From NCBI GenBank assembly GCA_037951105.1, contig JBAMJV010001398.1:310001-374000 (forward strand): DNA of 64,000 nucleotides. The letters run 5' to 3'. Both the position numbers and the translations under genes were made by a program. Position 1 is the first letter of the stretch, and every line of letters starts with the position of its first letter. The notes under the pieces are model-generated. The model was given only the letters and a program-made list of their open reading frames with translations, was not told the DNA's origin and searched no databases. Positions 31,601 to 42,448 of the stretch are shown here, piece by piece. The DNA comes from Echinarachnius parma. Taxonomy: Eukaryota > Echinodermata > Echinoidea > Clypeasteroida > Echinarachniidae.

Positions 31601-33137
31601 AGGTGACGAGGAAAGAGCCGCAGAGATGGTTGATTCCCTACAGAATTGTAAAAGTGACATCGCAAATGAAAAGGGCGATGCTGGTCACATGATGCAAGAG
31701 AAACATGAAAATGCTGCATTCGCTGTTGAGACCTCATCAGTTTCAAGTGCTTCCATGACTAACTCCTTAAAGGATGAAGACCTCTCTTTGAGAATAGGCG
31801 CTGAAGGAAAGGACACTGCTACTAAAAATAGAGATGATGAAGGCACTGATTTTCCAGCTGGTGATCAACAGCACAGTTGCCTGCCCTTGAAACAAGATGT
31901 CCAATCAGTTCCATGCAATAAGAGGATCTTTCCACCAACTTCAGCTGAAACCTATGAAGATACATATAGGGTAGAGGAAGCAGTTGAAGCAGCAAAACAA
32001 GAATCAGTAGTTAGAGATGGTGTGTCATCTATGGAGCCTATGAATGTTGGAATGTCATGTTACCAGGCCACTGGTATTAATCCAAATGGAGTTACACTGC
32101 AAGATAATGTGCCAGTGATTCCAGAAGAGCAGGCAACTGGAAATGTCATTCCAACCTCTGGTAAGTCCATAGGTAGCACAATAGAGGGACAGGGTAGTTC
32201 TTTAAGCATTGCAGATGTTCTCGCACCAACAAACGGGAACTCTGCACCTCAAGATAGTTTGAAAGAAGTTGGTCTACCAGATGGTCCAGATAAAGAATCA
32301 ATAAATGACAAGGTATCGGTTACAAGCAGTAAGTTCACTCACGGTCAAAGGTCAGATTGTGTTGCTAGTGGCAGCAAGGAAGTTGAGGTTAAAAGGCGGG
32401 GTCAGGGTTTCTTTAATGGGAGCATGATTGCTTTGCCTCAGGAAGAGATATCAGGTACAAACGAGCACAAATATGGTGACAATCAGGAAGGAGATAGATT
32501 ATCTGGGAAATCTCCAAGCAGAGAAGATTTGTGCACAGATTTTGCAGAGACCATGGTTCTAGTGAGTGGTTCACCTGGAAACCTTGTAGATGGCCAGTCC
32601 TTGGACGCGGATGCTGGGTCCGATGGTTGCTTCATGCCACTTGTTGATGAGAATGCGGCCCTCGGGCACCACTGCGTGTATTGCGCTGGCGAGTTCAGAT
32701 CGAGGGAGGACCTGTGGGAGCATGCCAAGGGTTGCCGTGACAACCACCTGATGGTGATTGCGAAAGCCGTCAACGGGGTGCAGGAGATGCAGCTGGTATC
32801 CCCTGACGAACGGTCTTGCGTTCCCTTCACTGTGCTGCCTGATGTAGGCGTGGCGAGCAGGAGACTGCGGGAAGAAATCGGCGTGAACTTGAGCAAGGTT
32901 GGCAGGGATGGCATCGGAGCTGATGCCATCGTGGAACCGGAAGCAAAAAAAGCAAAGAGGAACAGGAGCAGGAGCAGGAAGTTTAGAACTAGATATCGCT
33001 ACTCAAAGTTTGGACTTATAGAATTTTCAGATTCTAAAGATTGGAGGTTGGCTATGGAGAGAAGATCCCCCCAAAAGGTGGATTTGAGCAACGTTTCCAC
33101 TAAAAAGAAGAAGAAAAAGAACAAAACTGAAAAATAG
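25517..33137 (+). CDS. Unnamed multi-C2H2/CCHC zinc-finger nuclear protein, about 1698 aa
   Basis: The CDS joins 25517-27238, 29000-29054 and 29818-33137; phases fit (0 and 1) and all borders are GT/AG. The ATG at 25517 has A at -3 and G at +4, and an in-frame TGA lies four codons upstream. Residues 1-574 are Ser/Glu/Asp-rich with an approximately 83-residue repeat. Zinc fingers follow: CCHC near 600-619, C2H2 near 651-671 and 712-732, three more between 739 and 820, a Cys-rich block near 935, CxxC fingers near 1035 and 1100, and a last CCHC finger about 150 residues from the end. Basic stretches (KKAKRNRSRSRKF and the lysine-rich C-terminus) look like nuclear localisation signals. I do not recognise an ortholog; a nuclear nucleic-acid-binding role is inferred from the fingers only. 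Confidence 0.85.
25850..26750 (+). repeat. Coding repeat, period about 83 residues (about 249 nt)
   Basis: The block SSPGQF(V/I)D(D/G)P(V/I)S recurs at about 25850, 26010, 26254 and 26503. The last three units are full: each runs through ASP-(E/K)GE-EQCSSTG-AKE, a G-NCRG-(M/T)NS word and (S/C)AS(D/E)NVDQ, ending with GIV-DKPLPSSPG in the middle units. The units are diverged but in frame. Confidence 0.88.
27705..28906. mobile_element. Second HINE/pearl-like Helitron derivative in intron 2
   Basis: It begins AGCTCATCCGGCCCGAAGGG and ends GCCGGATGAGCGCT, so CTCATCCGGC is inverted at the two ends. Then come (TCCG)n at 27757-27821 and tandem units of 155-158 bp (starts near 27834, 27981, 28139, 28297, 28452; motif ATGCTTCTTCTCCTTCATTT, GGTAGAGCTAACTTTGGTAC). 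An (ATTT)n stretch follows. It has the same layout as 9841-10796 with unrelated repeat sequence. Confidence 0.75.
28574..28737. repeat. (ATTT)n microsatellite grading into T-rich DNA
   Basis: About 16 ATTT units from 28575 followed by irregular A/T runs, inside the HINE-like element. Confidence 0.95.
29000..29054 (+). CDS. Zinc-finger gene exon 3 (55-nt microexon-like)
   Basis: The acceptor is AATTACAG and the donor is GATG|GTGAGT. It encodes DGSSMNERRLEEGECYDD plus one base that completes a Glu codon with exon 4. Confidence 0.85.
29557..29625 (+). repeat. tRNA-like SINE fragment
   Basis: GGGCTGCAATAACTCAGTTG followed by ATAGAGCACTGG resembles a tRNA acceptor and A box (CTCAGTTGATAGAGC). 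The B box is poor. It lies in intron 3 of the zinc-finger gene. Confidence 0.45.
29818..33137 (+). CDS. Zinc-finger gene exon 4 (all zinc fingers, stop codon)
   Basis: The acceptor is CAACAACAG before 29818 and the stop TAG is at 33135-33137. It starts ESCTFIKCPGCSELV. The first 700 nt are notably more GC-rich than the rest, as is the last finger region near 32600-32960, fitting constraint on the fingers and looseness of the spacer. Confidence 0.9.
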
Positions 33138-33150
33138 GGAGATCATTTCC

Positions 33151-33318
33151 ACAGTGGAACCTCTTTATAACAAGCTCTGTTATAACAAGTTGCCTGATAA
33201 CTTTACAGGTCCAGGTTCGTTGTATATGATTATTTTTAAGCCCTGATACAATAAGTAACTGATATATTGAGGTAAATTTAATGGGCCAAATATGCTCATT
33301 ATAATGAGGTTTCACTGT
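33151..33318. mobile_element. Tc1/mariner-like MITE (ACAGTGGAACCTC ends)
   Basis: The left end ACAGTGGAACCTCTTTATAA pairs with the right end TTATAATGAGGTTTCACTGT. It starts 13 bp after the stop codon, so it forms the proximal 3'UTR of the zinc-finger gene. A related copy is at 36240-36490. Confidence 0.75.
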
Positions 33319-33519
33319 ATAGCCATAATTGATCCTACTACAAATGCATTGTACAGTTGCCCAAATGCTCAACTGCTCAACGTCATGCAGGAGATCAGTC
33401 CACAATGTTCTGGGTCAATTAAAAGTCTTGCAAAGGTTATTCTTATGAGAAAGGTAACAAACTTTAAAATACATTGCTATAGAGTGGAAACTTATAAGGA
33501 AGAACTTGGGACCATTACA

Positions 33520-33525
33520 AATAAA
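33520..33525 (+). terminator. First polyadenylation signal after the zinc-finger stop codon
   Basis: AATAAA about 380 bp after the stop codon. A later AATAAA near 36845 would give a longer 3'UTR. Confidence 0.4.
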
Positions 33526-33534
33526 ACATATTTT

Positions 33535-33760
33535 CCCCAAAGTGATATTTGAGACTTAAATCATAAACCAATATCATTGTAAGATTCTTGAGAATGGTAT
33601 GTGAGATTTGTATACAAAAGGAATACAAAAAGAGTAAAAGGATGTCTGATTTTATCCTGATCATTCGCATGAGGTATCCAAATTTAGATACTTTTGACTA
33701 TGATCTAAAGCATCTACAGAGGCTTTAGAATTCAATCTTAAATATCTCCATAATTATTCA
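33535..33760. mobile_element. TTAA-MITE family D, fragment
   Basis: Shares CTTGAGAATG-TATGTGAGATTT, CTGATTTTATCC-ATCATTCGCATGA and AATTCAATCTTAAATATCTC with 35404-35778. The right part is missing. Confidence 0.65.
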
Positions 33761-34031
33761 TTTCATTCTTAGGTAATAATAATAATATTAATAATATAAG
33801 GCTATAGTTCATCCATAATTGTACAAAGCCCTCCTCATAACATGAGGGATTTTTGCCATATACTGACGAGCTGGCAAGACGTGTTGTCAGTAGGGGGAGC
33901 AACTGATGAGTCCTCCCACCCGTGCACTGATTATTATATTAATTTGGTTATGATGTGCAGGATCACTGTGTCTGTACGTCTTATAGAACCTTCAGGAAAT
34001 CTATGTGGTCTTGTTTGTATAGCTAAAATCG

Positions 34032-34416
34032 TTAAAGGGATCTAGTAACTTTGTTGACATGTGCAAAATTGATGAATGGTTGATGCAATGTATATTGTTG
34101 TTATCTCATATGTCCACAGGGTATTGTGTGAAAATTTCAAGTCAAATGGACATTGTATGGCCAAGTAATGAGCGAAAATGCAAAGTGATATTCAGTAACT
34201 CACTGCACTCACTTTGTACACGGAAGAAAAACTCGCCCGGAGTTTTTCTTATCTGAATACTTCAATCATACATATCTTTGTAACGAAAGGGAAATTTGAA
34301 AAACCGTAACCTGTCCCGTGATTGTATTGTTAATACGAATACAACAAGGTATAAGGGAACCGCTAGTATGAAAATTTTATTTTGAGGATTTGGACAATGT
34401 GACTAAGTCCCTTTAA
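34032..34416. mobile_element. TTAA-MITE family B, copy 2, 385 bp
   Basis: Edges are TTAAAGGGATCTAGTAACTT and GACTAAGTCCCTTTAA. It is highly similar over its full length to 16794-17183, with only small indels, so it is fairly young. Confidence 0.87.
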
Positions 34417-34477
34417 TGTTCCAAATGTTACTGTGCTTTTTGTATGTTAACACCAGAAGGTAGATGTACAGATCGCC

Positions 34478-35237
34478 TTAAAGGTATGGTGACGTAAAAT
34501 CCCGGCTTTGATTGAGCTTTGAATATATGGTTATATTGATATACATGTACCACACTCTTTTTTCAAAGAAATCCTTAAGTTGGGCAAAAAAGGTAAATTT
34601 CATGCAACTTTTTGGCGTCGGCGTTCCATACTCCCAAAAAAGTGATTTACGTCACATGCAGTCTGTGACGTCATCTATGACGTCATGAACATTTGTTTTT
34701 AGAAATTTCAAATTTGAACTTCATTTTCCGAAAGAGCGTAAAAATGATGACCAAATACCGAAAATCAATTGAATATGTGAAGTATTGGCTGAGATATGCC
34801 CATCCAAATGAATGTTTTGTCAATAGGAATCAGTGTTATATAGTGCTCTGGTAATAACTTTATGAACCAGAGCTCTATAACACTGATTGCCCATTGAAGT
34901 AAAATTAATTTGATAGGCATATCTCAGCCAATACTTCACATATTCAATTGATTTTCGGTATTTGGTCATTATTTTTTTACGCTCTTTCGGAAAATGAAGT
35001 TCAAATTTGAAATTTCTAAAAACAAATGTTCATGACGTCATAGATGACGTCACAGACTGCATGTGACGTAAATCACTTTTTTTGGAGTATGGAACGCCGA
35101 CGCCAAAAGTTCATGAAATTTTACCTTTCTTTGCCCAACTAAATGATTTCTTTGAAAAAAAAGTGCAGTATATAAATATAGGCACATATTGAAAGCTATA
35201 AACCTGAATCAAAGCCGGGATTTCACAATACCTTTAA
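34478..35237. mobile_element. 760-bp foldback TTAA element (family C)
   Basis: It is a near-perfect palindrome: arms about 34478-34840 and 34870-35237, with a short loop near 34850. Edges are TTAAAGGTATGGTGACG and AATACCTTTAA. Each arm carries TGACGTCA-type words (GTGACGTCATCTATGACGTC), i.e. CRE/ATF sites. TTAA at both edges. Confidence 0.92.
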
Positions 35238-35403
35238 GCAGAATGCATGCGCAGTAATATTAATATCTTGGAAATATTGGCCCCTCAAACAAATGCTGTG
35301 TTTTGATAAGGAGTCAATGTGATGAGCTTCTTATCATTGCCTGTGGCGGTAATTACAAAAAATGAAAAGGTTATTTGGATGAGTACAATAAACCAGTTCG
35401 CTA

Positions 35404-35778
35404 TTAAAGTGATCCATTAACTTTTATATTTTTCCCCCAAAATAATCATATTATACCAATTCTTGAGAATGATATGTGAGATTTTCTTAAAAAAAGAATA
35501 ATGTTTACCTAGTGAAAACAAAAAAAAATCTGATTTTATCCCCATCATTCGCATGAAGTATCCAAAGTCGGATTCTATGGACAATTGAGTATCTGTCGAA
35601 ATAGTCCATCGAGGCTTTCAAATTCAATCTTAAATATCTCTATAATTAGGGAGACATATGAAAAATCAAAACCCATTTCATGCTTTGGTTGCCATAAGCC
35701 AAACAACAAAGTACAAGAGAAGTGCGTAAGCTCCAAGTGAATTTGGTTGAATTTTGCAAAGTTAATGAATCGCTTTAA
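35404..35778. mobile_element. TTAA-MITE family D, copy 1, 375 bp
   Basis: Edges are TTAAAGTGATCCATTAACTT and AAGTTAATGAATCGCTTTAA, with TTAA at both ends. Confidence 0.85.
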
Positions 35779-36239
35779 ACATATTCAAATTGTATCCTTG
35801 TAACATAGGTTCTTACTGACAATCCTAGAGCTTGACAATTTTGAAAATTTATGATTTTACTTGCTCAAAAGGGCCAGTACAGAAAGGGGAAAAAAAGTTA
35901 GTGTGGAGGCTTGATATAACTTAGTATTATAATTCCACAGTTCCCAAAGAGTTGGCTATTCAGAGACTCTACTTTACATCATGAATTCATTGTCATGATA
36001 GCTGAAATATTTTATCACTGCCGTATAATGTAATTTCAATGAAAAAAAAATCCATTCGTTTTTGCATGAATGTTGTTTGGCTATACTTTATATATTGTTC
36101 ATAGCCATTCCTACTGTCTGGGGCTTTCCTTTTTTTAATGATAGAATTAAAGACATTTTAAAGTCAAATTTACTCTCATGACGATATATCGCCATGTGTA
36201 TACCAAATTAAATGGAAAGAACATCCTAATACTTCTCTA

Positions 36240-36490
36240 CAGTGGAATCTTGTTATAATGAGGATCTAAGGACCATGAAAGTTATTATTTCATATCGGGT
36301 ATCGTATGTGAATAGTGTAGACAAGCAAAATTGCATTCATAACGCTTTATAAAAAAAGACTCTTGTTACAAAAGCCTTTTACAACTAGGTCATTTTGCTA
36401 GTCGAAGCTCTTTATATTTTCATGTTTTTACCCTGATTTAACAAAAACAAGGTAATGTTCATGGTCCCATGCTCTAATGAGGTTCTATTG
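36240..36490. mobile_element. Tc1/mariner-like MITE, second copy
   Basis: ACAGTGGAATCTTGTTATAA at the left and TAATGAGGTTCTATTGTA at the right, the same family as 33151-33318. Confidence 0.65.
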
Positions 36491-36499
36491 TATAGTAAT

Positions 36500-37090
36500 T
36501 AGTTGCCATCCGAATGATCCCCTAATTGTACTCCTATTTGTTTTCACAAATTCTCTCCCAGCAATTATAAGTTGCTATTTTTACATTTCCAAGATAACAT
36601 TGTATTGTAGCATTGTCCAATTCCTGTAGTAGCAGCATTGTACAGTACATTTTCATATTTGCATATTATCTGAATGTATCATGATGAATCATATTTTCTG
36701 TTACCATTGTATATTATATTGGTACAGTGTACCTTGCCAAAATAAAAATGGCTTAAGTAGCCATTTTTTGTGAAAAAAAACTCTTTGTATTGTTGGCTGA
36801 AGACTGCGGGTAATCAGTTGATGGAGTCAACACGTTTTCAATAGAAATAAACTGGATGAAATGTTAAATTGTTAGTTCTGTAATTTTGTATTGTTTGTAT
36901 TTATCAGATGCTGAGTGTTGATGTCAGGAATGTCTGATGTGGTTCGTATGAATTGTTCTTTGGAAAGAAAAACAGTTGCCTTTACTGACTGACACATTCA
37001 AAGGTTGTCAGAATATAATTAATCTGTTCAAGCTACTATTCGATTTAGGTAAAGTAAAAGAAACATTCTCCATAGAACACAACACAAGTT
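36500..37090. other. No feature recognised
   Basis: AT-rich unique-looking DNA. AATAAA near 36845 could be a distal poly(A) site of the zinc-finger gene. No exon-like ORF. Confidence 0.4.
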
Positions 37091-37109
37091 TATCCTGGAC
37101 AAGTCCTGT

Positions 37110-37312
37110 TGTAGATGATGATGATGATGATGGTTGTGGTGGTGATGAAGATGATGGTGGTGAGGATGATGATGATGATGGAGATGATGATTGTGGTGGT
37201 GATGGTGATTGTGACGGTGATGGTTATGGTGGTCATCACCATCATAACCATCACCGTCACCATCATCGTCATGATGATGATTATGGTGGTGATGATGATG
37301 AACTCCTGCAAC
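37110..37312. repeat. (GAT/GGT)n microsatellite with internal dyad
   Basis: Impure GATGATGAT and GGTGGTGAT triplets turn into CATCACCATCAT near 37230, making an inverted repeat. Any reading frame gives His, Asp or Met runs, which is not coding evidence. Confidence 0.95.
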
Positions 37313-37330
37313 CATTTTATAGATGTGCAC

Positions 37331-37500
37331 ATCCCCCCCCCCCCCCCCTCGAATCAGTCCGACCACGCTACGCAACTGTCTACCACCAAAAAAAAGAGAT
37401 CACAGGGAGAAGACGAAACATGGTCGTCAGTAGTCTAATTACTGGCCAAGGGAGACAAAAAGGTCCGTCAGTCGGGGGAGGGGGGGGGGGGGGGGGGGGG
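37331..37500. repeat. Poly-C and poly-G runs
   Basis: A C run at about 37331-37349 and a G run at about 37476-37501. Confidence 0.95.
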
Positions 37501-37644
37501 GCATGAGTACATGCATACAATAGATGACATACAATCAGACATCACGATAATCATTTTTTGTTTAAACGAACAAACCTGAAACAAACAAACAAACTTACTA
37601 ACACACACACAACAAATAATTTCACTACTTCTGTGTAGAGCCAG

Positions 37645-38075
37645 CACTGGCGTACGGGCATAAATGTTATTCTCAAGGGGCTAAGGATTTTTGCCAAAAA
37701 TAATCCTTCCCGTCTTCATCTTGATTCGACTGCCCCCGTATTCTTGAGAGTTTTTGCTATTTTGAACCCCCGTAAGTGATGTCTTTTTGCTAAGGGGGGG
37801 TTTGACCCAATGACGATGCAGAGCGATTTTTTTGCTATTTTGAACCCCAGCGCGCGTTAGTGATGTCTTTTTGCTAAGGGGGGGGGGCTTTACCCAATGA
37901 CGATGCGGAGCATCGTCCACGAGCCGCGAAGCGGGGATTTTTTTCGCTATTTTGAACCCCCGTAAGTGATATTTTCCACATAACATTTTCACTTGGCAGT
38001 CCAAGGGGGGGGGGGGGGGGGTTAAACCCCCGAACCCCCCCCCCCCCCCCCCCCCCCGTAGATCCGCCACATCAT
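37645..38075. mobile_element. G/C-run-rich hAT-like MITE with three internal repeats
   Basis: Three irregular units contain GCTATTTTGAACCCC, GTAAGTGATGTCTTTTTGCTAAGGGG and ACCCAATGACGATGC. It ends in a G run, a short linker and a long C run able to pair (37998-38057), then GTAGATCCGCCAC; the left end is CACTGGCGTACGG. No target duplication found. Confidence 0.45.
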
Positions 38076-38360
38076 AAATTTAATTTCAGATTATGTTGTC
38101 CTCTGTTCGCCTTGCTCCCAAGATACAAGCAAAGGAATTATTCAAAGAGTAACAACAACAAAAAAGGAAGAAGGTGGAAATGGCAGCAAATTTACTCAGA
38201 AGACGATCAATATTTTGCCGACAATCCTTTGACAATTAATTACCTAAAAGTTTTATAGGCTTTGAACAATATTGAAATTAACGTTAGAGAACTATTTTAA
38301 GTATAGTATACGACCTTTTTTATATTCGCAACAAATGTCTTATTATGATAGAGAAAAGGG
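38070..38360. repeat. Segment duplicated at 41530-41760 (plus 42305-42380)
   Basis: Shared text: TTTAATTTCAGATTATGTTG, TCCTCTGTTCGC-TTGCTCCCA, AAATTTACTCAGAAGACGA, AATATTTTGCCGACAATC, ATTCGCAACAAA. In the other copy a family A MITE separates the last part. Confidence 0.8.
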
Positions 38361-39232
38361 AGTGCCCCTCTTTACCAAAAATGCCAAAATGCTTCAAATT
38401 AGGTACAGATCTGTATAATACTTGTATTATGCTGCGTATGAAATTTCATAGCCGTAGGTGCCATCATTCATAGCGATCACTGCTGTTGTGCAGATCTCTC
38501 TCGTTGGCAGATCTCTCTCGTTGGTGGCGCTATCTATTATGGGTGGCACAGAAATAAAGGTGGTGGGATTTGTGCGACCACTGACCTGCATCACATTCAT
38601 TTTTTTTTTTTTTTTCAAAGATATTTATTTTCTCCATTGCTTTTTACAAACAATAACAAAATAACAATAACAATCAATAACAAAATCAGTACATCAATAA
38701 TTTGCATGTTTACATAATTATATATAATATGATTTTACATTCACATCTAAATAGTACAAATTAACTTTTACTATTTACATCAAATAAAGCATGAAACATG
38801 CATGCATGAAGAAAGCATAAACATAAAAAAGGGGAAAATAGGAGAGAACAAAACATTCCCCCCCCCCCCCAAAAAAAAAAAAACACCTAAAAAAAAAACA
38901 AGCACTTACCTACACACATACACACGCGTGCACAGACACCCACACACACATCCACAGAAAACATGCCTACATCTTGTGAGAATCTCGACCAATTATCAGC
39001 CATGTTTATTTCATTGCTTTTGTTCGCCTTCCCTATTTTGTTCTGCACGAAGCTATTTTAAATTGTCCCACTTTCTAAAATGATATATTAGAGTACCTCG
39101 GTCTCCAGCTAATTTCTTCTCCTCCTTTCTATTTTCTAATAATCTTTTCTTAATCTCCAAAGGAGTTGGTGGTTTATTTTTATTTTTACTGTCTATAAAT
39201 ATCATATATTTTATCAAAATTATTATATGATT

Positions 39233-39430
39233 TCATAACTGTTCCTTCCCTATGTTTAACTCAATTATCCCTACATGGATACCTTTCCAATTTATATTTT
39301 TAATCTCTACTAAATTAAATAGATTCCCACACTCTTCCCAAATTGGTTTTACTTTCTCACAAAGACAAAATAAATGCTCGTAAGTTTCTTCATATTTACC
39401 AGAAAAAGAACATAAATTACTATTAACCAT
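39233..39430 (-). pseudogene. LINE ORF2 C-terminal Cys-rich fragment
   Basis: LCSFSGKYEETYEHLFCLCE and KPIWEECGN match the C-terminal ETxEHLFxxC-xxxxxW signature of L1/Tx1 ORF2. It is separated from the main frame by frameshift or stop codons, so the copy is dead. Confidence 0.75.
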
Positions 39431-39731
39431 TTTAAATGTATATATAAATGTAATTTAGTATATATAATATTATAAAGCATTTTAAATTGAAATTCTCGAA
39501 GCTTACTATTCAAAGTGCATTTTCTAAGTCTTACGAATATTGATTATATATCTTTCCCATTAATATTATAAATCTGCTCTAAATTTCGTTCTGCATATGA
39601 TTTTCTACTCTCTTATTTAATAAAAATGCATATATAATTTGTGAAGTAATTTGATCTAACAAATATACCCTTTCAAAAATTAAAAAGTCCATATCTAATT
39701 CCCTATCTATATTTGAGTGAGTATTTTTATT

Positions 39732-40598
39732 TTAAAATTGTTTCCATGAAGGGGGAATGCCAAGTAAAATACGCTGTATTTTTGTGATTTCTAAAGTATT
39801 TAAACCCTTTCTTTGAAATTCCTCATTTGCTTTTATATTGCCTTCCTCATCGATAATATGATGCAACTTATAAACATTTTTTTGTAATAGTTGTTCATCA
39901 AAAGGAACATGACCATCAATATAAACAAATCTATTATTATAAATAATCTCATTCCTTTTAGATGTATCTTTTTTTAACAAAAACGTTTTCGTGGCCATCC
40001 AAACGTCCAACATATCTCTATAAAATGCCGGTAATACTAATTCAGATATACCTATGATTGCATTATTATAAAATATCAAACTTCCTCCAGCATCTTTAGT
40101 TAAATAATTAAAATACTGTTTCCATCCCATTTTTGCATCCCCCGTTAAGAGTCGCTTTACCCACATAATCCTTTGCACTAAAATAAATAAATGAAAGTCT
40201 GTTAGTCTAAGTCCACCTTTACAATAATCCAAGAACATAACATTTCGTTTAATTTTATCTTTTCCATTCCACAAAAAGTCAAAAACCAATTTGTCCAAAT
40301 CTTGAAATACCCAATTCGTTACTGGTGTCAGCGCCGATACATAAATCAATTTTGACAAAATAAACGTTTTATCAATTGGATTTTCCCCATTGAAAGTTAA
40401 ATCTCTTTGTTTCCACCAAGACAACAACTTTTTTATTCTACTCAAAATTTCCTTATAATTTGTCCTTTCCTGAACTTCAACATCCAAAGAAAAGTATATA
40501 CCCAAAATCTTGACTATATTTTGTACTATTTTACCAAATGGAAGAGCAACATTTTTATTTTGAGAAGGGCCTAACAATAATATAATTTTTTTTTTCAA
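39732..40598 (-). pseudogene. LINE ORF2 fragment, reverse transcriptase C-terminal side
   Basis: The 288 codons are without an internal stop. DKTFILSKLIYVSALTPVTN, FDFLWNGKDKIKRNVMF and GGLRLTDFHLFILVQRIMW are the typical post-RT block (FLW-G, K-KR, GGL--D) of L1/Tx1-clade ORF2 proteins. The catalytic FADD box and the endonuclease are absent, lost by 5' truncation. Confidence 0.82.
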
Positions 40599-40806
40599 CA
40601 GCTATACACTATTTCAACAGCGAATGTAGAGGGAGTTAGATTTTGTTAATCTATATATAGGTAATAAAACAAATCATAAAATCCATATATAAATTCAGTT
40701 ATAACTCCACCAAAATACATTGTCAAGTCCTAATCTTTTCAGAATAAATTTTAAAAATCATGATCTATAATATTTGAGGTTAATATGGCAACTTATATTT
40801 GTTGGC

Positions 40807-41326
40807 TTGCAACTTGGCTATAAACTTTAGTAACCAAAACCTGCACAGTAACATTACAAACTAATATTTATAACCCAACCATGCTCGAAAGGTATACAAA
40901 AATGCAAACGACTAAGTAAAAAGCCTGTTATCATTCAAAAAGTGCCATTATAACACAAGAGGGCGCTCTCAAATAAGGCATTGGTTTCAACCATTTTTCA
41001 TACAAAAGTATGCATGGGATGTCTTGTTGAATAATGATTAAATAGAGAGACCATCAACAACTATTTTAAAAAAAACTTTTGAAAATTTTTGAAAAAGTGT
41101 AAGCGTTTTTAGAATTGTTTGAAAAATCATTTAATTATTTGGGCCCCAAATAATTGTTAGGTCGGACATATTTATTGATATTTCAGCCGTTTCCGGGCCG
41201 ATTTCGACCAAATAAAGTTTATTCTGCCATTAAAATGATAATCAAATCGACACTCAGTTTTTCATTACCTCACAAAAAAGTTGTGATGTGCAGCGCCCTC
41301 TCTACCAAAACTAAACTTCCCCTTAA
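40807..41326. mobile_element. TTAA-MITE family A, copy 4 (left edge lost)
   Basis: The right edge CTACCAAAACTAAACTTCCCCTTAA is intact. The orientation is that of 57782-58324. Confidence 0.8.
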
Positions 41327-41329
41327 GCA

Positions 41330-41760
41330 TAGTTGCACATATGAATATAATCATATTGATATAATTAACGGTGATATTCAATGATAATAATGATGTTGTC
41401 TTATTATGATAGAGATTAAGCAACTGAAATGCAAGTTTGCATAATTATATTGGTGTTTTCAAAATTCTTGGTGGAGCCGGGGAGGCTGCAGCCCCTAGCC
41501 CCCCTCACCGGATTCCGTAGCATAGTCATCACAAATTATTTAATTTCAGATTATGTTGTCCTCTGTTCGCATTGCTCCCAAGATACAAGCAAATTAGTTG
41601 TTCAAAGGGAATAACAAAAAACAAGAAAAAAGTGGAAATGGCCGCAAATTTACTCAGAAGACGACAAATATTTTGCCGACAATCTAATTGACAAAAATAA
41701 TTACCTATACAAGTTGTAGGCTTTGAAAAAGAGAACTATAGTTCAAGGTATTTCAAGGTA
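41330..41760. repeat. Duplicated flank (matches 38070-38300 and 42340-42440)
   Basis: The words TATTATGATAGAGATTAAGCAACT and CATATTGATATAATT...GGTGATATTCAATGA occur here and again at 42345-42448. This shows repeated local duplication of one AT-rich segment. Confidence 0.7.
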
Positions 41761-42304
41761 TAGTTCAAGGTATTTCCCGAAGTGCCCCCCGATATTTGTT
41801 TGTGAGATAATGAAAAACTGACTGTCAAATTCGAAAGAACATACAATTTTAGTGACAGAATAAACTTTATTTGATCAAAATCGGTTCAGAAACGGCCGCT
41901 GAAATATCCATTAATATATTTTTATTCAAATAGTTCACACCGGACATCACAGGGCGATATTTAGAATTTTTAGAATTTTTTTTAAAAATGCTCGAAAACT
42001 ACTTTGAAAAAAATCTGAATAGGTTTTTAAAAAGTCGTTGATGATATCTCTATTGAATCATTATTTTAACAAACATTATATGCAAAATTTTGTATGAAAA
42101 AAGGCTAAAACAAATTATTTTTAAAATAGCGCCCTCTTGAGTTGTAACGGCTCTTTTTGAATGATAACAGGGGTTTTACCTATATGAATTGTGTATACTT
42201 TTCGAGCATGGTGAAGTTTTAACTATTACTTTGTACCGTAGGCCTAATGGTGCAGGTGTTGGTTACTAAAGTTAAGTTTGACCAATACTCAACTATCCAT
42301 TTAA
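41757..42304. mobile_element. TTAA-MITE family A, copy 5 (CCCGAAGTGCCCC subtype)
   Basis: The right edge is ACCAATACTCAACTATCCATTTAA. The left edge is blurred by short GGTATAGTTCAA repeats. It is the closest relative of 19280-19810. Confidence 0.75.
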
Positions 42305-42448
42305 AGTAGTACGATCTTTTTTTTTTACATTCGCAACAAAATATTCGTATTTTGATAGAGATTAAGCAACTTTATAATAATATGATCATGCAAATATGAA
42401 TAATCATATTGATATATTCAGATTGTAATTCATGGTGATATTCAATGA

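Larger units (their letters stand above)
38600..40598 (-). mobile_element. 5'-truncated L1/Tx1-like LINE with poly(A) tail
   Basis: The minus strand carries an open RT C-terminal region (40598-39732), a separated Cys-rich C-terminal fragment (39430-39233) and, at the 3' end, AATAAATATC and a poly(A) of about 16 (T run at 38600-38615). The 3'UTR contains C, A and AC repeats. A target duplication was not found. Confidence 0.8.

Noticed and set aside
36976-37506. Asp/His/Gly-rich frames on both strands
   Set aside because: Triplet microsatellite and homopolymers; no non-repetitive domain.
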